Positions 55,726 to 64,000 of a DNA stretch of 64,000 nt are shown one piece after another. Under the pieces are notes generated by a model that was given only the letters and a program-made list of their open reading frames with translations, was not told the origin of the DNA and searched no databases. How positions within the stretch are numbered: position 1 is the first letter of the stretch; each line of letters begins with the position of its first letter. The stretch covers positions 21,044 through 85,043 of the forward strand of contig JAHXHS010000021.1 in the NCBI GenBank assembly GCA_025656455.1. Direction: 5' to 3'. The position numbers were made by a program, and so were the translations under genes. The DNA comes from Candidatus Thiodiazotropha sp. (ex Epidulcina cf. delphinae). GTDB lineage: Bacteria > Pseudomonadota > Gammaproteobacteria > Chromatiales > Chromatiaceae.

Positions 55726-56013
55726 TTACGGTTTTTCGCTAAATGTCTGGTACCAATCGATCTGTCTGCGAAATACATCACGATCCAGGGGAGAGAGCAG
55801 TTCCTCCCTACGCCCCGTTTCCGGGGGCATCATGCCGGTGAGGCGTTTCGCCGATCTCCAGGGGACTACGTAGAGCACGTTGGGCGATTCCTTGTTACCG
55901 AAAATCGCCGCCCCTTCCAAATCGAGTCGCTGCTCAGCCTGGCTGTTCTGCAACGACATGAGTAGCAGCCCGGCAAGGGCCGTCGTCAGTCGTATGAGAG
56001 GTCTGTTGTGCAT
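55726..56013 (-). CDS. Small exported protein of unknown function
   Basis: 95 residues. A signal peptide (LIRLTTALAGLLLMSLQNSQA) then a short mature part (EQRLDLEGAAIFGNKESPNV; LYVVPWRSAKRLTGMMPPE). No known domain. Its place between the TPR lipoprotein and exbB, with both gaps short, makes it part of the operon, perhaps a periplasmic accessory of the envelope machine. Confidence 0.85.
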   Translation of the reverse strand: MHNRPLIRLTTALAGLLLMSLQNSQAEQRLDLEGAAIFGNKESPNVLYVVPWRSAKRLTGMMPPETGRREELLSPLDRDVFRRQIDWYQTFSEKP

Positions 56014-56026
56014 CTGCGCTTTCCCG

Positions 56027-56596
56027 TTATTTCGATGACTTGATGCGGCGTTGCAGATCGATGATCCATCTTTCGATCTCCTGATCGGGCGAATCGCTCA
56101 ATGCCTGGCAACGCTGGTAGTGCTTCAGCGCCGGTTCCAGCCTGGCAAGATAGAGATCGTAAAGAATGCCCAGGTTACGGTGGGCCGTCAGATAGTCCGG
56201 CTCCAGCTTGAGGGCGCCCAGATAGGCCTGTTCGGCCTCCTGGAAGCGGCCCAGCATGCGCAATGCGATCCCCAACTGGTTGTGGGCCGGCAGGCTGCCG
56301 GGATTGATCCCCAAGGCGGTGTTGAACGACTGTTCAGCTGCGGAGGGATCCTCTTCCGTCAGTTGGATGATGCCCATATTGATATGCGCTCCCGCCAGGT
56401 CGGGATATCGATCGATCAACTGTTTTAGACGTGCCTTGGCCTGTGTGGTTTCATTCTGCCGCATCAGTTCCACGGCACTCTCGAACTCCCGCTGTAGCTG
56501 CGGATCCGGGCTGTCGTTCATCACCGGGACAGCGCTGCAGCCGGTGAAGAGCAGGACGACACAGAGACTGAGGAGGGAGGGACTAATTGAGCGCAT
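56027..56596 (-). CDS. TPR lipoprotein
   Basis: 189 residues from the ATG at 56596, chosen because it opens on a lipoprotein signal (SLLSLCVVLLFTGCSAV, lipid Cys20); the longer frame upstream has an implausible Arg-rich head. Three or four tetratricopeptide repeats follow (ARLKQLIDRYPDLAGAHINM; AEQSFNTALGINPGSLPAHN; AEQAYLGALKLEPDYLTAHR). It is likely an outer-membrane scaffold. Its start overlaps the end of the 942-residue TPR gene by 14 bases. Confidence 0.92.
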   Translation of the reverse strand: MRSISPSLLSLCVVLLFTGCSAVPVMNDSPDPQLQREFESAVELMRQNETTQAKARLKQLIDRYPDLAGAHINMGIIQLTEEDPSAAEQSFNTALGINPGSLPAHNQLGIALRMLGRFQEAEQAYLGALKLEPDYLTAHRNLGILYDLYLARLEPALKHYQRCQALSDSPDQEIERWIIDLQRRIKSSK

Positions 56597-59411
56597 TGGT
56601 CCACGCCTCCCGCTTCTCCTGTTTCGCATAGCGCCCCGGCAGCAGCTTGGCGAGGGCGGCAAAGCTGCGCTTCACCCATTTGTCGTAGATGCCGCTCGCG
56701 GTCCTTTCGACATTCGATTCGTGGAGGGTAATGGCCTTCTCCTCGAACGGGTAGGCCTGTTCCTCCAGCAAGATCTCATACTGCTCCAGCTCCTCGGCGT
56801 TCAGCCCCTTCGGACGTTCCGAGGCCATCAGGGCGGCGCCGAACTGTTGATACATTTCGCCGATGCGGTAGGTGGCGGCGGTGGTGACCTCCGCCACGGC
56901 GTACTCGGCGGCCTTTTTGTAAGCGGCGATGGCCTCCTGCATGCGGCGTTTCTTGAGCTTCAGGTTCTTCTCCAGCGGGGCCTTCAGTTTGACCCGGCGG
57001 AATCCCTCCAGGATCGGCTCCGCCAGGCGAATGGTTGCCTGGGCCGCCAGATAGCGGGTTCGGTCGCTACGCTGCTTGCCCGCATTCGCGTCGACCTTGA
57101 TCAGCTGTTTCAACCACCAGTCCCGTTTGCCGGTTTGACCGGTCTTTTGATAGAGGTCGACCAGCCTTTGTCGTGCCTCCACGGCCTGCTCCAAGGGAGC
57201 GGGGAAGGCCTTCACATATTTTTTGTAGGCGGCGATGGCCTGTTTGTGTTTGGCGGCCTTTTCATAGAGTTCCGCTGAACGCCAGCCGGCCTCCCGCCTC
57301 AGTTCAGGCGTGGAGGCCTGGGTCGAGATGGTGGCGAGTTCCGCGGCGGCCTTCAAGGGTTGCCGGGTCTCCATATAGGCCACGGCCAGTTTGCTGTTGA
57401 CCTCGGGAATCAGTTCACTTTTCGGATACCGGGCCCTATAGGATTCAAGTATCTTTATCGAACCCGCCCAATCCCCGGCTGCGATCAGGCTGGCGGCGGC
57501 ATCATATTCGGCAGTGGCGAGAATGGATGCCCGGGGCGCACGGTTTGCAATGCGCAGGAACTGTTCGGCAGCGCCACGGTGATCTCCCTGGGTGCGCAGG
57601 GCGGCTCCCTGCTGGTAGATACTCGCCGCCAGCCGCTCCTGCAACTGGGCCCTGCCCTTGTCACGCTTCGGCAGCAAGGCCAGGGCCTGCCGGTAGGCGC
57701 TCTCGGCGGCGGGGAAGTCCTGCTGCTCGAAGGCTGCCTGGGCGACGATGGTCCAGGCGGTGCGTTGCAGTTTTCTATCGGCGGGTGGTTTGAGGTTGGC
57801 CACCTGCAGGGCAGCGCCCCGCGCCCGGCCGAGGTCTTGCAGCTTGAGCAGTTGATCGGCGGCCTCGGTCAACACCGAGGTCATTCGCGGGTCCTGGGGG
57901 AATATGTTGCTGAATTGCAGGGCGCTCTCCACCTCCCGCAGCTGCCAGGCCCGCTTTTCAGCCTTTGCCAGCAGTTTTTCCTGGGCGGCGTAGGCGAGTA
58001 GGGCGGCATATCCCGCCTCAGCCCGCTTATCATGGGCAGGAAGCCGGTAGGCGCTGGCTTCATAAGCGTTGACTGCCTGGGCGTAGTTTTTCAGATCGAA
58101 TAACAACTCGCCCAGCAGGAAGCTGATACTGCCGGCTGTCGGGTCATCGGCAAAGGCGTCGAGATAGAGGCGATACCAGCGGGTCGCTTCACGCCCCTGT
58201 TTTGCCTGTTCGGCGGCGGCGTTCTTGGTGCGCTGTTTTTTAGCCTGTTGGGCCAGTGCATGATGGTATTCTGCAAGCTCTTTCAGATAGGTTCGTAACT
58301 GCCCGTCCAGCCATGTCTGATCGCTTGCTTGCTGCTTTTTCCAGGCCTCGCTTCCCACTGCGTAATGTTTGACAAAGGATTTCTTACTCTCCACTGCGAG
58401 GGCGGGGAAGCCGTGTTTGGTGTAGTTCTCGACCACTCGAACCGCCAGGCGGGGAGAGTGGGGATGGTCGGGGCTGAGCTCGACAAATGCCAGGTAGGCC
58501 TCTGCGGCGTCCTGGATGCGCTCTTGTTTGAGGTAGAGATCCCCCAGCCCCTGATAGATCATGTACTCGTAGCTGCGGTGGCCCTTTGCATCGAAGTAGC
58601 GGCGTATGCGTTTAGCGCCGCCGAGTTCGGAGAAGGTCAGGCTGATGACCCTCAAGGTCTCTTTCAGGAGTTCCTGATCGGCAGGGGAGAGTTTGGCGGC
58701 ATTGACTTGCGGAGAATCACCAAGATTCCTGTCGAGCAGGTGGGTGAAGGAGTCGAGTCCCTGTTCAATGTTACGCTGCCTGAAACGTGACCAGCCATGC
58801 TTGAAGAGTGCGCGATCGAAATACCGGGAGCCCTCTTTCCGGGCCAGAATCGCGCCGTAGGCCTTTTCGGCCTGGCCGAATCGCTGGACGACGAAAAATC
58901 GTTCCCCGCGGCGGAACTGGGCCTCTTGCCAATGGGGGCTTTGCGGGTGGCGGGTCACCAGTTCCTGCAAGGCCTGCATCATCTTGGGCATGTCGCCCTG
59001 GAGTTCATACGCCCTGGCCAGTTGATAGAGGACCAAGTCCCTGGATGCATAGTCGGGGTCCTTCCTTAACAGCTCTTCGTAGAGTCGTACCGACTTTGCC
59101 AATTCCACCTCGGAAGGTCTCTCTGGTTCCGATGACTGCAGCAATTTCGTTTCACTCCGTTCAAGCTCCAGATCGGCCAGGCGGCGGGTGGCCTCGCTGC
59201 TGAGGCGCTGATCGGGATTGAGTTGCAGCAGGGCGCGGTAGTTTTCTATCACTTCATCGCTGTCGGCCGGGGAGAGCGCCTGTTTTTCGATTGTTATCTG
59301 CTGCTTTTGCAAGTCCGCCAGGGTAGCCTCATCAGAGCCTTTCTGGGTGGTGGAACAGCCACTCAGGAGCACTGCCAGGAGAGAGATATAGGCGTAGAAG
59401 GACTGCTTCAT
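56583..59411 (-). CDS. Large TPR lipoprotein (942 residues)
   Basis: Lipoprotein signal LLAVLLSGCS (lipid Cys19), then a long run of tetratricopeptide repeats from about residue 50 to 870 (FGQAEKAYGAILARKEGSRY; AESAYRQALALLPKRDKGRA; AEQFLRIANRAPRASILATA). Such proteins form large scaffolds; in gliding or secretion machines they link inner- and outer-membrane parts. It overlaps the next gene upstream by 4 bases. The family resembles TPR proteins encoded beside ExbB/ExbD/AgmX sets in Shewanella-type bacteria. Confidence 0.92.
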   Translation of the reverse strand: MKQSFYAYISLLAVLLSGCSTTQKGSDEATLADLQKQQITIEKQALSPADSDEVIENYRALLQLNPDQRLSSEATRRLADLELERSETKLLQSSEPERPSEVELAKSVRLYEELLRKDPDYASRDLVLYQLARAYELQGDMPKMMQALQELVTRHPQSPHWQEAQFRRGERFFVVQRFGQAEKAYGAILARKEGSRYFDRALFKHGWSRFRQRNIEQGLDSFTHLLDRNLGDSPQVNAAKLSPADQELLKETLRVISLTFSELGGAKRIRRYFDAKGHRSYEYMIYQGLGDLYLKQERIQDAAEAYLAFVELSPDHPHSPRLAVRVVENYTKHGFPALAVESKKSFVKHYAVGSEAWKKQQASDQTWLDGQLRTYLKELAEYHHALAQQAKKQRTKNAAAEQAKQGREATRWYRLYLDAFADDPTAGSISFLLGELLFDLKNYAQAVNAYEASAYRLPAHDKRAEAGYAALLAYAAQEKLLAKAEKRAWQLREVESALQFSNIFPQDPRMTSVLTEAADQLLKLQDLGRARGAALQVANLKPPADRKLQRTAWTIVAQAAFEQQDFPAAESAYRQALALLPKRDKGRAQLQERLAASIYQQGAALRTQGDHRGAAEQFLRIANRAPRASILATAEYDAAASLIAAGDWAGSIKILESYRARYPKSELIPEVNSKLAVAYMETRQPLKAAAELATISTQASTPELRREAGWRSAELYEKAAKHKQAIAAYKKYVKAFPAPLEQAVEARQRLVDLYQKTGQTGKRDWWLKQLIKVDANAGKQRSDRTRYLAAQATIRLAEPILEGFRRVKLKAPLEKNLKLKKRRMQEAIAAYKKAAEYAVAEVTTAATYRIGEMYQQFGAALMASERPKGLNAEELEQYEILLEEQAYPFEEKAITLHESNVERTASGIYDKWVKRSFAALAKLLPGRYAKQEKREAWTNALN

Positions 59412-61267
59412 TCCGGCGCTCCTTCTCTCCCGCTGCTAAGATCCAGCAGATTGGCGATGCCGAATCTGGCCTGGACCAGATAGTTGTTGATCAGACCTCG
59501 GCGTTTCTCCAGCCTGTCGATGGCCATCTCCTGCAACAGCCCGGCCTCTTCCAGACGCAGCGCCTCCACCTGCTTCAGCAGTTGTGGGATATCTGCTTCC
59601 AGTTGCCGTATGTGATTGGAGAAGGCCTTGAAACGATCTTCGGCACTGTGCCGCGCCTCAGCCAACTCACGCTCTTGGTGGCGGGCCGTTTCGAGGTTCT
59701 GTTCCAATTCACGCATCTGCTTCTTCAGGGTCCAAACCCTGCCGGGGTGTTCGGTGACGGTTCTCCAGGTGAGGATACCCTCCATCAGGTGCGCAATCTC
59801 CCCCTGCACGGTAAGTTGCTCGCCTGCGCCGGATCCGTCGATCAGCCGCTCGATGCGCTTCAGGCGTTCGATCCAGCCCCGTTCTTCTTGCGTGGCGAGA
59901 ATAAAGGGCGGCTCCTCTGTGGAAACGGCCCGTTGATAGCGCTTTTGCAGACGATCGCGTTCGCCCGTCAGTTGTTTGAGGCTGTCTCCCTGCAGGTAGG
60001 CTTCGACGCTGGGGAGTTTCCGTTGATAGGCCGCTAACTGGTTCGCCAGCATGGTGCGATAGGAGGCGGTTTTCTCCTGCCACTGTTGCAGGTTGCGCCG
60101 AAGGGACAACAGATCCCGGTAGTCCTGCAGGCGTTCCTGAAAGGTGTTGCCAGTGAGAAGGAAGGGCAGCAGGGAACGCAGTTCGGACGCGGCGGCGGTT
60201 GGGTCCTCTTCTCCGATAAGACGATCCGGGAAATCGCCCTGTTCGATCTCCCGGCTCATCCGCTCCAGTTGCCGGATACCGTTTTCGTAGGTCTCGATCG
60301 CGTTGCGATAGGCCTCCAGGGACTGATGGTTCGCCTCCAGCAGGGAGAAGACATAGGGGATGGCGAGTTTTGCCTCCAATACGGCCGGGTCGCTGGCATT
60401 GCGTTCGGCGAGGAGCTGCCAGGGAACCAGGGCCTGTTCACGCTCCGCGAGTTGGAGCAATGCCCAGCCAAGCCCCAGCAGCGCCTGGTTGCTGGCAGGG
60501 CTGTCAAGGCGGACACGCCGCAGGGAGAGCATGGCGGGTTCCGCCTGTTGGGTCTCCAGCAGCAGGAAACCGCGGATGAGATTGGCGCGGTCCCGGATGG
60601 CCTTGGTCTCTTGGTTATCGTTCTCGGCGGCGGCGCTGCCGATCTCCTGCAACAGCGTCAGACCCTCCGCCTGTTGATTGCTGCGCAGGTGGGCAATGGC
60701 CTGATTGAAGCGGCCGTACAAAGACCATTCACTCTCCCCGGAGATCTTGCCAAGATCCGATATAGCCTGGGTCTCGTCATTCTGAATGAGATCGATCAGT
60801 CCCGTTAAATGGTGCTTTTCGTCGCTGGCTTCCAGCGCAAGATCTTCACCAACCCGGCCGAGGGCGCTCTTCGCCGCCTGCATATCGCCGCGGCGGTGAC
60901 GCGACTTGCCCAGTTGCAGCCAGGCGCGATTCTGCACTTCCCGCGTCGCCGTCTGCTTCAGCACCCGGTTAAACAGGGTTTCGGCCCTGTCTGGCATGCC
61001 GTAGGCCAGGTAGAGCCCGCCCAGTAGGAGTTCCGGTTCATCCTCATAGGCCTGCATCAGCCCCTGCTTTCTGGCTGAGAGAAGACGCACAATGGCTTGA
61101 AAGTAGTTCTGTTGATAGAGCTGAAACAGCGCTTCGCCATAGTGGAGATCACGCAGCTGTTGCGGTTCGCCAGCGCGTATCTCCGCTGTCGCGGAGATTG
61201 GGAGGGCGAGAGATAGTGTGAGGAGCAGGCCGGAGGCCAAGCCGGATCGCACCCGAATCACTCCCAC
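59408..61267 (-). CDS. Exported TPR and coiled-coil protein (619 residues)
   Basis: A signal peptide (LASGLLLTLSLALPISATA), a TPR-like N-terminal half (EALFQLYQQNYFQAIVRLLS; DRAETLFNRVLKQTATREVQ), and a C-terminal half rich in coiled coil (LEQNLETARHQERELAEARH; DRFKAFSNHIRQLEADIPQL). Probably a periplasmic scaffold of the envelope machine. It overlaps the 188-residue gene upstream by 10 bases and the 942-residue gene by 4. Confidence 0.9.
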   Translation of the reverse strand: MGVIRVRSGLASGLLLTLSLALPISATAEIRAGEPQQLRDLHYGEALFQLYQQNYFQAIVRLLSARKQGLMQAYEDEPELLLGGLYLAYGMPDRAETLFNRVLKQTATREVQNRAWLQLGKSRHRRGDMQAAKSALGRVGEDLALEASDEKHHLTGLIDLIQNDETQAISDLGKISGESEWSLYGRFNQAIAHLRSNQQAEGLTLLQEIGSAAAENDNQETKAIRDRANLIRGFLLLETQQAEPAMLSLRRVRLDSPASNQALLGLGWALLQLAEREQALVPWQLLAERNASDPAVLEAKLAIPYVFSLLEANHQSLEAYRNAIETYENGIRQLERMSREIEQGDFPDRLIGEEDPTAAASELRSLLPFLLTGNTFQERLQDYRDLLSLRRNLQQWQEKTASYRTMLANQLAAYQRKLPSVEAYLQGDSLKQLTGERDRLQKRYQRAVSTEEPPFILATQEERGWIERLKRIERLIDGSGAGEQLTVQGEIAHLMEGILTWRTVTEHPGRVWTLKKQMRELEQNLETARHQERELAEARHSAEDRFKAFSNHIRQLEADIPQLLKQVEALRLEEAGLLQEMAIDRLEKRRGLINNYLVQARFGIANLLDLSSGREGAPE

Positions 61268-61824
61268 TCCCGAATCTCAAAGTCGGGCTGTTGCATGGTG
61301 ACGCCGTCGACGATTTTCAGCTCCAGGTATTTCGGTCCAATGCCTTTACTGAAGCTGACCGTGGCACCCCGTTTGTAATCCCTGCCCTTGGGCCCGACAC
61401 CGGTGAAAAAAGCGACCAGTTCATGTTCGCCGGCTTTCAGGTTGCCCAGATAGAGGCGCTGTACGCCGCCGCGCTGCAGGGCCTTGATCTCCCGCTCGGT
61501 GTAGAGGTGGTTGGCCAGTTCCTTCTGGTCGATCTGTAACTGCACGGAGTCGAGTTTGAAATATTTTCCGATATCCATGGAGATAAAGACCGAGACCTGG
61601 GTATTCCCCGGGAACAGGAGTTCCTCCTCAAGGATGAACAGCTCCCGGTTGAGCTCGATGACAGCCTGCTTCAGATCCTCGACCTGCCGATCCAGACCCT
61701 TTCCCTTGTCTGCCGGCGGCTCGGCGGCAGACAACGAGAAAAACAAGCAGCAGAGAACAACAAGCGCATTACGGATTAAGGTCTTCAAGGTGTTGATTCC
61801 CGAGTCGGTTTGAAGCTGAGTCAT
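61258..61824 (-). CDS. Exported coiled-coil/beta protein, first gene of the envelope operon
   Basis: 188 residues. A signal peptide (NALVVLCCLFFSLSA), a short coiled coil (GLDRQVEDLKQAVIELNREL) and a beta-rich C-terminal part (VQRLYLGNLKAGEHELVAFF; GIGPKYLELKIVD) resembling a carbohydrate-binding or PEGA-like sandwich. The family is unknown to me by name, but the same order (this protein, two TPR proteins, ExbB, ExbD, ExbD, TonB-like) is seen in other gammaproteobacteria from memory. It opens the operon; the 61825-62521 gap upstream should hold its promoter. Confidence 0.82.
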   Translation of the reverse strand: MTQLQTDSGINTLKTLIRNALVVLCCLFFSLSAAEPPADKGKGLDRQVEDLKQAVIELNRELFILEEELLFPGNTQVSVFISMDIGKYFKLDSVQLQIDQKELANHLYTEREIKALQRGGVQRLYLGNLKAGEHELVAFFTGVGPKGRDYKRGATVSFSKGIGPKYLELKIVDGVTMQQPDFEIREWE

Positions 61825-62521
61825 GAAGAAACAAATCTATATGAATTAGTGTGTTGCGTTTGCGATCATAGTCACAGCTTGATCTCTGAAGTTGGTAATA
61901 AATGCCCAAATGCAGTGATGATAGGCGATGTGACGACGAATCGCCACGCCTGGGAGCGAGAATAGGGGATCATTGAGCTGGCGTGTGGCAACCGGGTCAT
62001 ATCGTTTCAGTTTCAGGCGCATGGCAATCAGTGCGGGAGCTATCCGGGGGTTCTCGCTCCCACCGTTTCAGTGGATATATCCATAATCCAACATCAACTA
62101 TTATGCCATATCAAGCGGCCGATCATCATAATGGGTATTGGGTGTTGATATGGCTGCAATCAACTGAATTAAATGACTAATCAGGGGTCGTAACTGATCA
62201 GGGCCCGGCCGTGGCTCTCTGCGCCGGGTGAATGAGCGACACACCGCCTTTGGCCAGCGCCTGGTCCTGGGGTTCGATTTCTCTATTTCACCAGGTCAAA
62301 ACGGCGAGTTCCGGGTTGTTAACCCGGTATCACGAACTATCGATTCAACGTAAAGATGGAGCGTCCCTTCACCCACCGGTGATTCGCGTTCATTGGTGGC
62401 CAATTAATGATTCGCGTATTCAATGAAATCGTGGTGATTTGTGTATTCCGCCCACTCGATCAGGGGAAGAGCCTGAATAATAAGTCGGTATTGATCGACC
62501 TCTAAGGGGAAATAGGTCTTG
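61825..62521. other. Gene-free region between the envelope operon and the DUF3187 gene
   Basis: Almost 700 bases without a supported gene. It has two dyads: 12-base arms TGGGAGCGAGAA at 61951-61962 and its complement at 62051-62062; and 10-base arms GCCATATCAA at 62105-62114 and its complement at 62145-62154. It must contain two divergent promoters. The small open frames inside have no ribosome sites. Confidence 0.5.
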
Positions 62522-63529
62522 ATGCGCGCCATAATAAAATGGTTGTTTATCGCCACGCTCGGGCAGGCGTTGTCTTTCACGGCTCAGGCCGAGGATTGGA
62601 ACCCTGAGCCCTTCAGCGTGCGCAATTTCAATCCCTTTATCTTGCTCCATGGTTTGCCGGTGGCCACCTCCTCCGGGATCTTGGAGGAGAGCGAGTCGAG
62701 TCTGGAACTGCTTTCGAGTCTGGCCAACAATTCAATGGAGAGAATTTCCGGCAATGAGCAGGTGACCTTGGATGGCGAGACATACCGGCTCGCCCTGATC
62801 TGGAAAAGAGGCCTCGGTGATGGTTGGCAGATGGGAGTAGAGGCGCCTTTTCTCTCGCATCGGCATGGGGTAATGGATAACTTGATCGAGAATTGGCACG
62901 ATCTCCTCGGATTCTCGAACTCCGAGCGAGACGACTGGCCGCGCAATCGTCTGCGTTACCTCCGCAAGATCGATGGTGAGTATGACGTCTTGATCGAAGA
63001 CGATGTCAGCGGATTCGGCGATCTGCAGCTGCTCTTGTCCCGCAGGCTAAGGCAGGATAGCGCCGGTATAAGGGTGTCGATGCATGCGAGTCTCAAACTG
63101 CCCACCGGCGATTCGGACTCCCTGTTGGGCAGCGGGGCTACGGATCTCGCAGTCTGGCTCAGCGGATCGGATGCTGAGTTGCTCAAGCGTTGGCCGGTGG
63201 GTGGTTTTTTTCAGGCCGGTCTCCTGTACATGGGGCATGCGGAAGTGTTGCGCGAGCAACAGCGGAATCTGGCCCTGTTCGGCTCGCTGGGCCTCAGTTG
63301 GCGCGCCTATGACTGGCTCGATCTCAAACTCCAGCTCGATGGCCACACTTCGTTCTACCACAGCGACCTGGACCAGTTGGGAGGCGCTGCGGTGATGTTC
63401 ACCTTCGGCGGTTCCATTCTGTTCGATGACGGTCCCGGCCGAATCGATATTTCACTGGGGGAGAACCTCACCACCGATCCAGTGCCCGACTTGATCGTCA
63501 ATCTGGCCTACAAGACCTCTTTTCCCTGA
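62522..63529 (+). CDS. DUF3187 family outer-membrane-like protein
   Basis: 335 residues from the ATG at 62522 (a TTG immediately before it is the other possible start). A signal peptide (WLFIATLGQALSFTAQA) is followed by a DUF3187 body (SVRNFNPFILLHGLPVATSS; ALIWKRGLGDGWQMGVEAPF; ISLGENLTTDPVPDLIVNLA) whose alternating strands suggest an outer-membrane beta-barrel. Function unknown. It stands alone. Confidence 0.88.
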   Translation: MRAIIKWLFIATLGQALSFTAQAEDWNPEPFSVRNFNPFILLHGLPVATSSGILEESESSLELLSSLANNSMERISGNEQVTLDGETYRLALIWKRGLGDGWQMGVEAPFLSHRHGVMDNLIENWHDLLGFSNSERDDWPRNRLRYLRKIDGEYDVLIEDDVSGFGDLQLLLSRRLRQDSAGIRVSMHASLKLPTGDSDSLLGSGATDLAVWLSGSDAELLKRWPVGGFFQAGLLYMGHAEVLREQQRNLALFGSLGLSWRAYDWLDLKLQLDGHTSFYHSDLDQLGGAAVMFTFGGSILFDDGPGRIDISLGENLTTDPVPDLIVNLAYKTSFP

Positions 63530-63683
63530 AGCCGGCCTGCCCCCCCCCTTCAATGTAGGTAAACCACCGCCTCAGGCGATGAGACACGAAGAGGCTCTGG
63601 CGTACCGGCGTGCAGCTGGATGTCAGGTTCAGGCAGGGAGGTCGAAACTGAACCCCTGGCTGAGATCATAAGACGAAAAGAAA

Positions 63684-63760
63684 CTCTCGCAAAGATCGCC
63701 AAGCCCGCAAAGGATCCTCAGACAATGTCTTGTTGGCGTACTTTGCGAGCTTGGCGAGAG
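63684..63760. repeat. CTCGCAAAGACG-type palindromic repeat, copy C
   Basis: Left arm CTCTCGCAAAGATCGCC (63684 on) and right arm CTTTGCGAGCTTGGCGAGAG (63741-63760), imperfectly complementary, with a 28-base centre. Third member of the family at 26151 and 48958. Confidence 0.75.
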
Positions 63761-63805
63761 AAATTTTGCTTCCCCGGCCAGTTGTGGAAAACCAGGATTC
63801 AAGGC

Positions 63806-63828
63806 GTAGGGTGCGGCCCTGCCGCACC
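63806..63828. repeat. GTAGGGTGCGGC repeat, fourth copy
   Basis: GTAGGGTGCGGC-CCT-GCCGCACC, identical to 16974-16996 and to the first 23 bases of 32448. It follows copy C of the other repeat family by 45 bases. Confidence 0.8.
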
Positions 63829-64000
63829 ATCGTATCCGTTCACCGCGAGTGGGTCAGGACACTGAAAATGTGCTGCTGTGTAGATACCCATTCAAAATTA
63901 TGTAAATTGGGGTGGGTGCTGAGATGGACACCCCGCCATCCGGCATCGTATGTGCCAAGCTTGAAGTGAAGTGTGTTCAACCAACAAGCAACGGGGTGTC

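Larger units (their letters stand above)
63530..64000. other. Repeat-rich end of the window without genes
   Basis: Contains copy C of the CTCGCAAAGACG palindrome and a fourth copy of the GTAGGGTGCGGC repeat, close together. After the latter, GGGTGGGTGCTGAGATGGACACC recalls the inside of the 16974-17166 element, so a second diverged element of that type may lie here. The window ends before its right end could be seen. Confidence 0.6.

Noticed and set aside
56256..57278. 340-codon plus-strand open frame opposite the TPR lipoprotein genes
   Set aside because: Antisense shadow spanning two overlapping real genes; no ribosome site, signal peptide or known domain.

Overview
The window reads as chromosomal DNA of a gammaproteobacterium. 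The rpsU-yqeY-dnaG-rpoD macromolecular synthesis operon with tsaD divergent to it, the epmB/efp/epmA cluster for EF-P lysylation, queA-tgt, psd and a YcbB/YcbK cell-wall pair all fit that class. Abundant c-di-GMP and two-component signalling, VPLPA-CTERM proteins and an arsenite methyltransferase suggest a free-living or facultatively symbiotic, possibly sulfur-oxidising, Chromatiales-type organism. That last placement is inference from gene content only.

Layout. 1-2.9 kb: the end of a LysR regulator, a sensor-less sigma-54 activator, a double-hairpin repeat, an SH3/coiled-coil membrane protein and a small exported basic protein. 2.9-8.1 kb (minus strand): a signalling operon of TonB-dependent receptor, a possible 41-residue coupling ORF, a YfiR protein and a hybrid kinase with a YfiN-like periplasmic domain. 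8.2-20.3 kb: an accessory stretch with a CopZ-like Fe-S protein, an AT-rich FkbM methyltransferase, NhaA, a 1242-residue zinc/solute-sensing GGDEF-EAL protein, a RelB/YafQ pair whose toxin is frameshifted, repeat-rich DNA, and an HsdR-N/P-loop NTPase gene that looks like defence, next to the 3' end of a tRNA-CAU gene. 20.4-36.3 kb: mostly housekeeping genes, then an exported Ig-like lipoprotein.

36.6-40.4 kb: an ExeA-type ATPase fused through one membrane segment to an OmpA domain, followed by two near-identical VPLPA-CTERM proteins with duplicated upstream regions. 40.4-45.3 kb (minus): a Sel1-repeat membrane protein, an exported von Willebrand A protein and an ABC ATPase/permease pair. 45.6-48.8 kb: tRNA-Leu(CAA), a GGDEF-EAL protein and an alpha/beta hydrolase. 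49.2-51.6 kb: queA and tgt. 51.9-61.8 kb (minus): a ten-gene, tightly overlapping operon of TPR proteins, one TolQ/ExbB, two ExbD, a TonB/AgmX-like protein and ApbE. It looks like a complete proton-driven envelope machine of unknown job. 62.5-63.5 kb: a DUF3187 protein.

Several dispersed palindromic repeat families occupy the intergenic gaps: a GTAGGGTGCGGC family, a CTCGCAAAGACGCCAAG family, and single long hairpins. I saw no CRISPR array, rRNA, intact insertion sequence or prophage. The candidates most worth following are the TPR-ExbBDD-AgmX-ApbE operon, the Sel1-VWA-ABC module, the YfiR/CHASE8-type kinase operon and the HsdR-N/NTPase gene.
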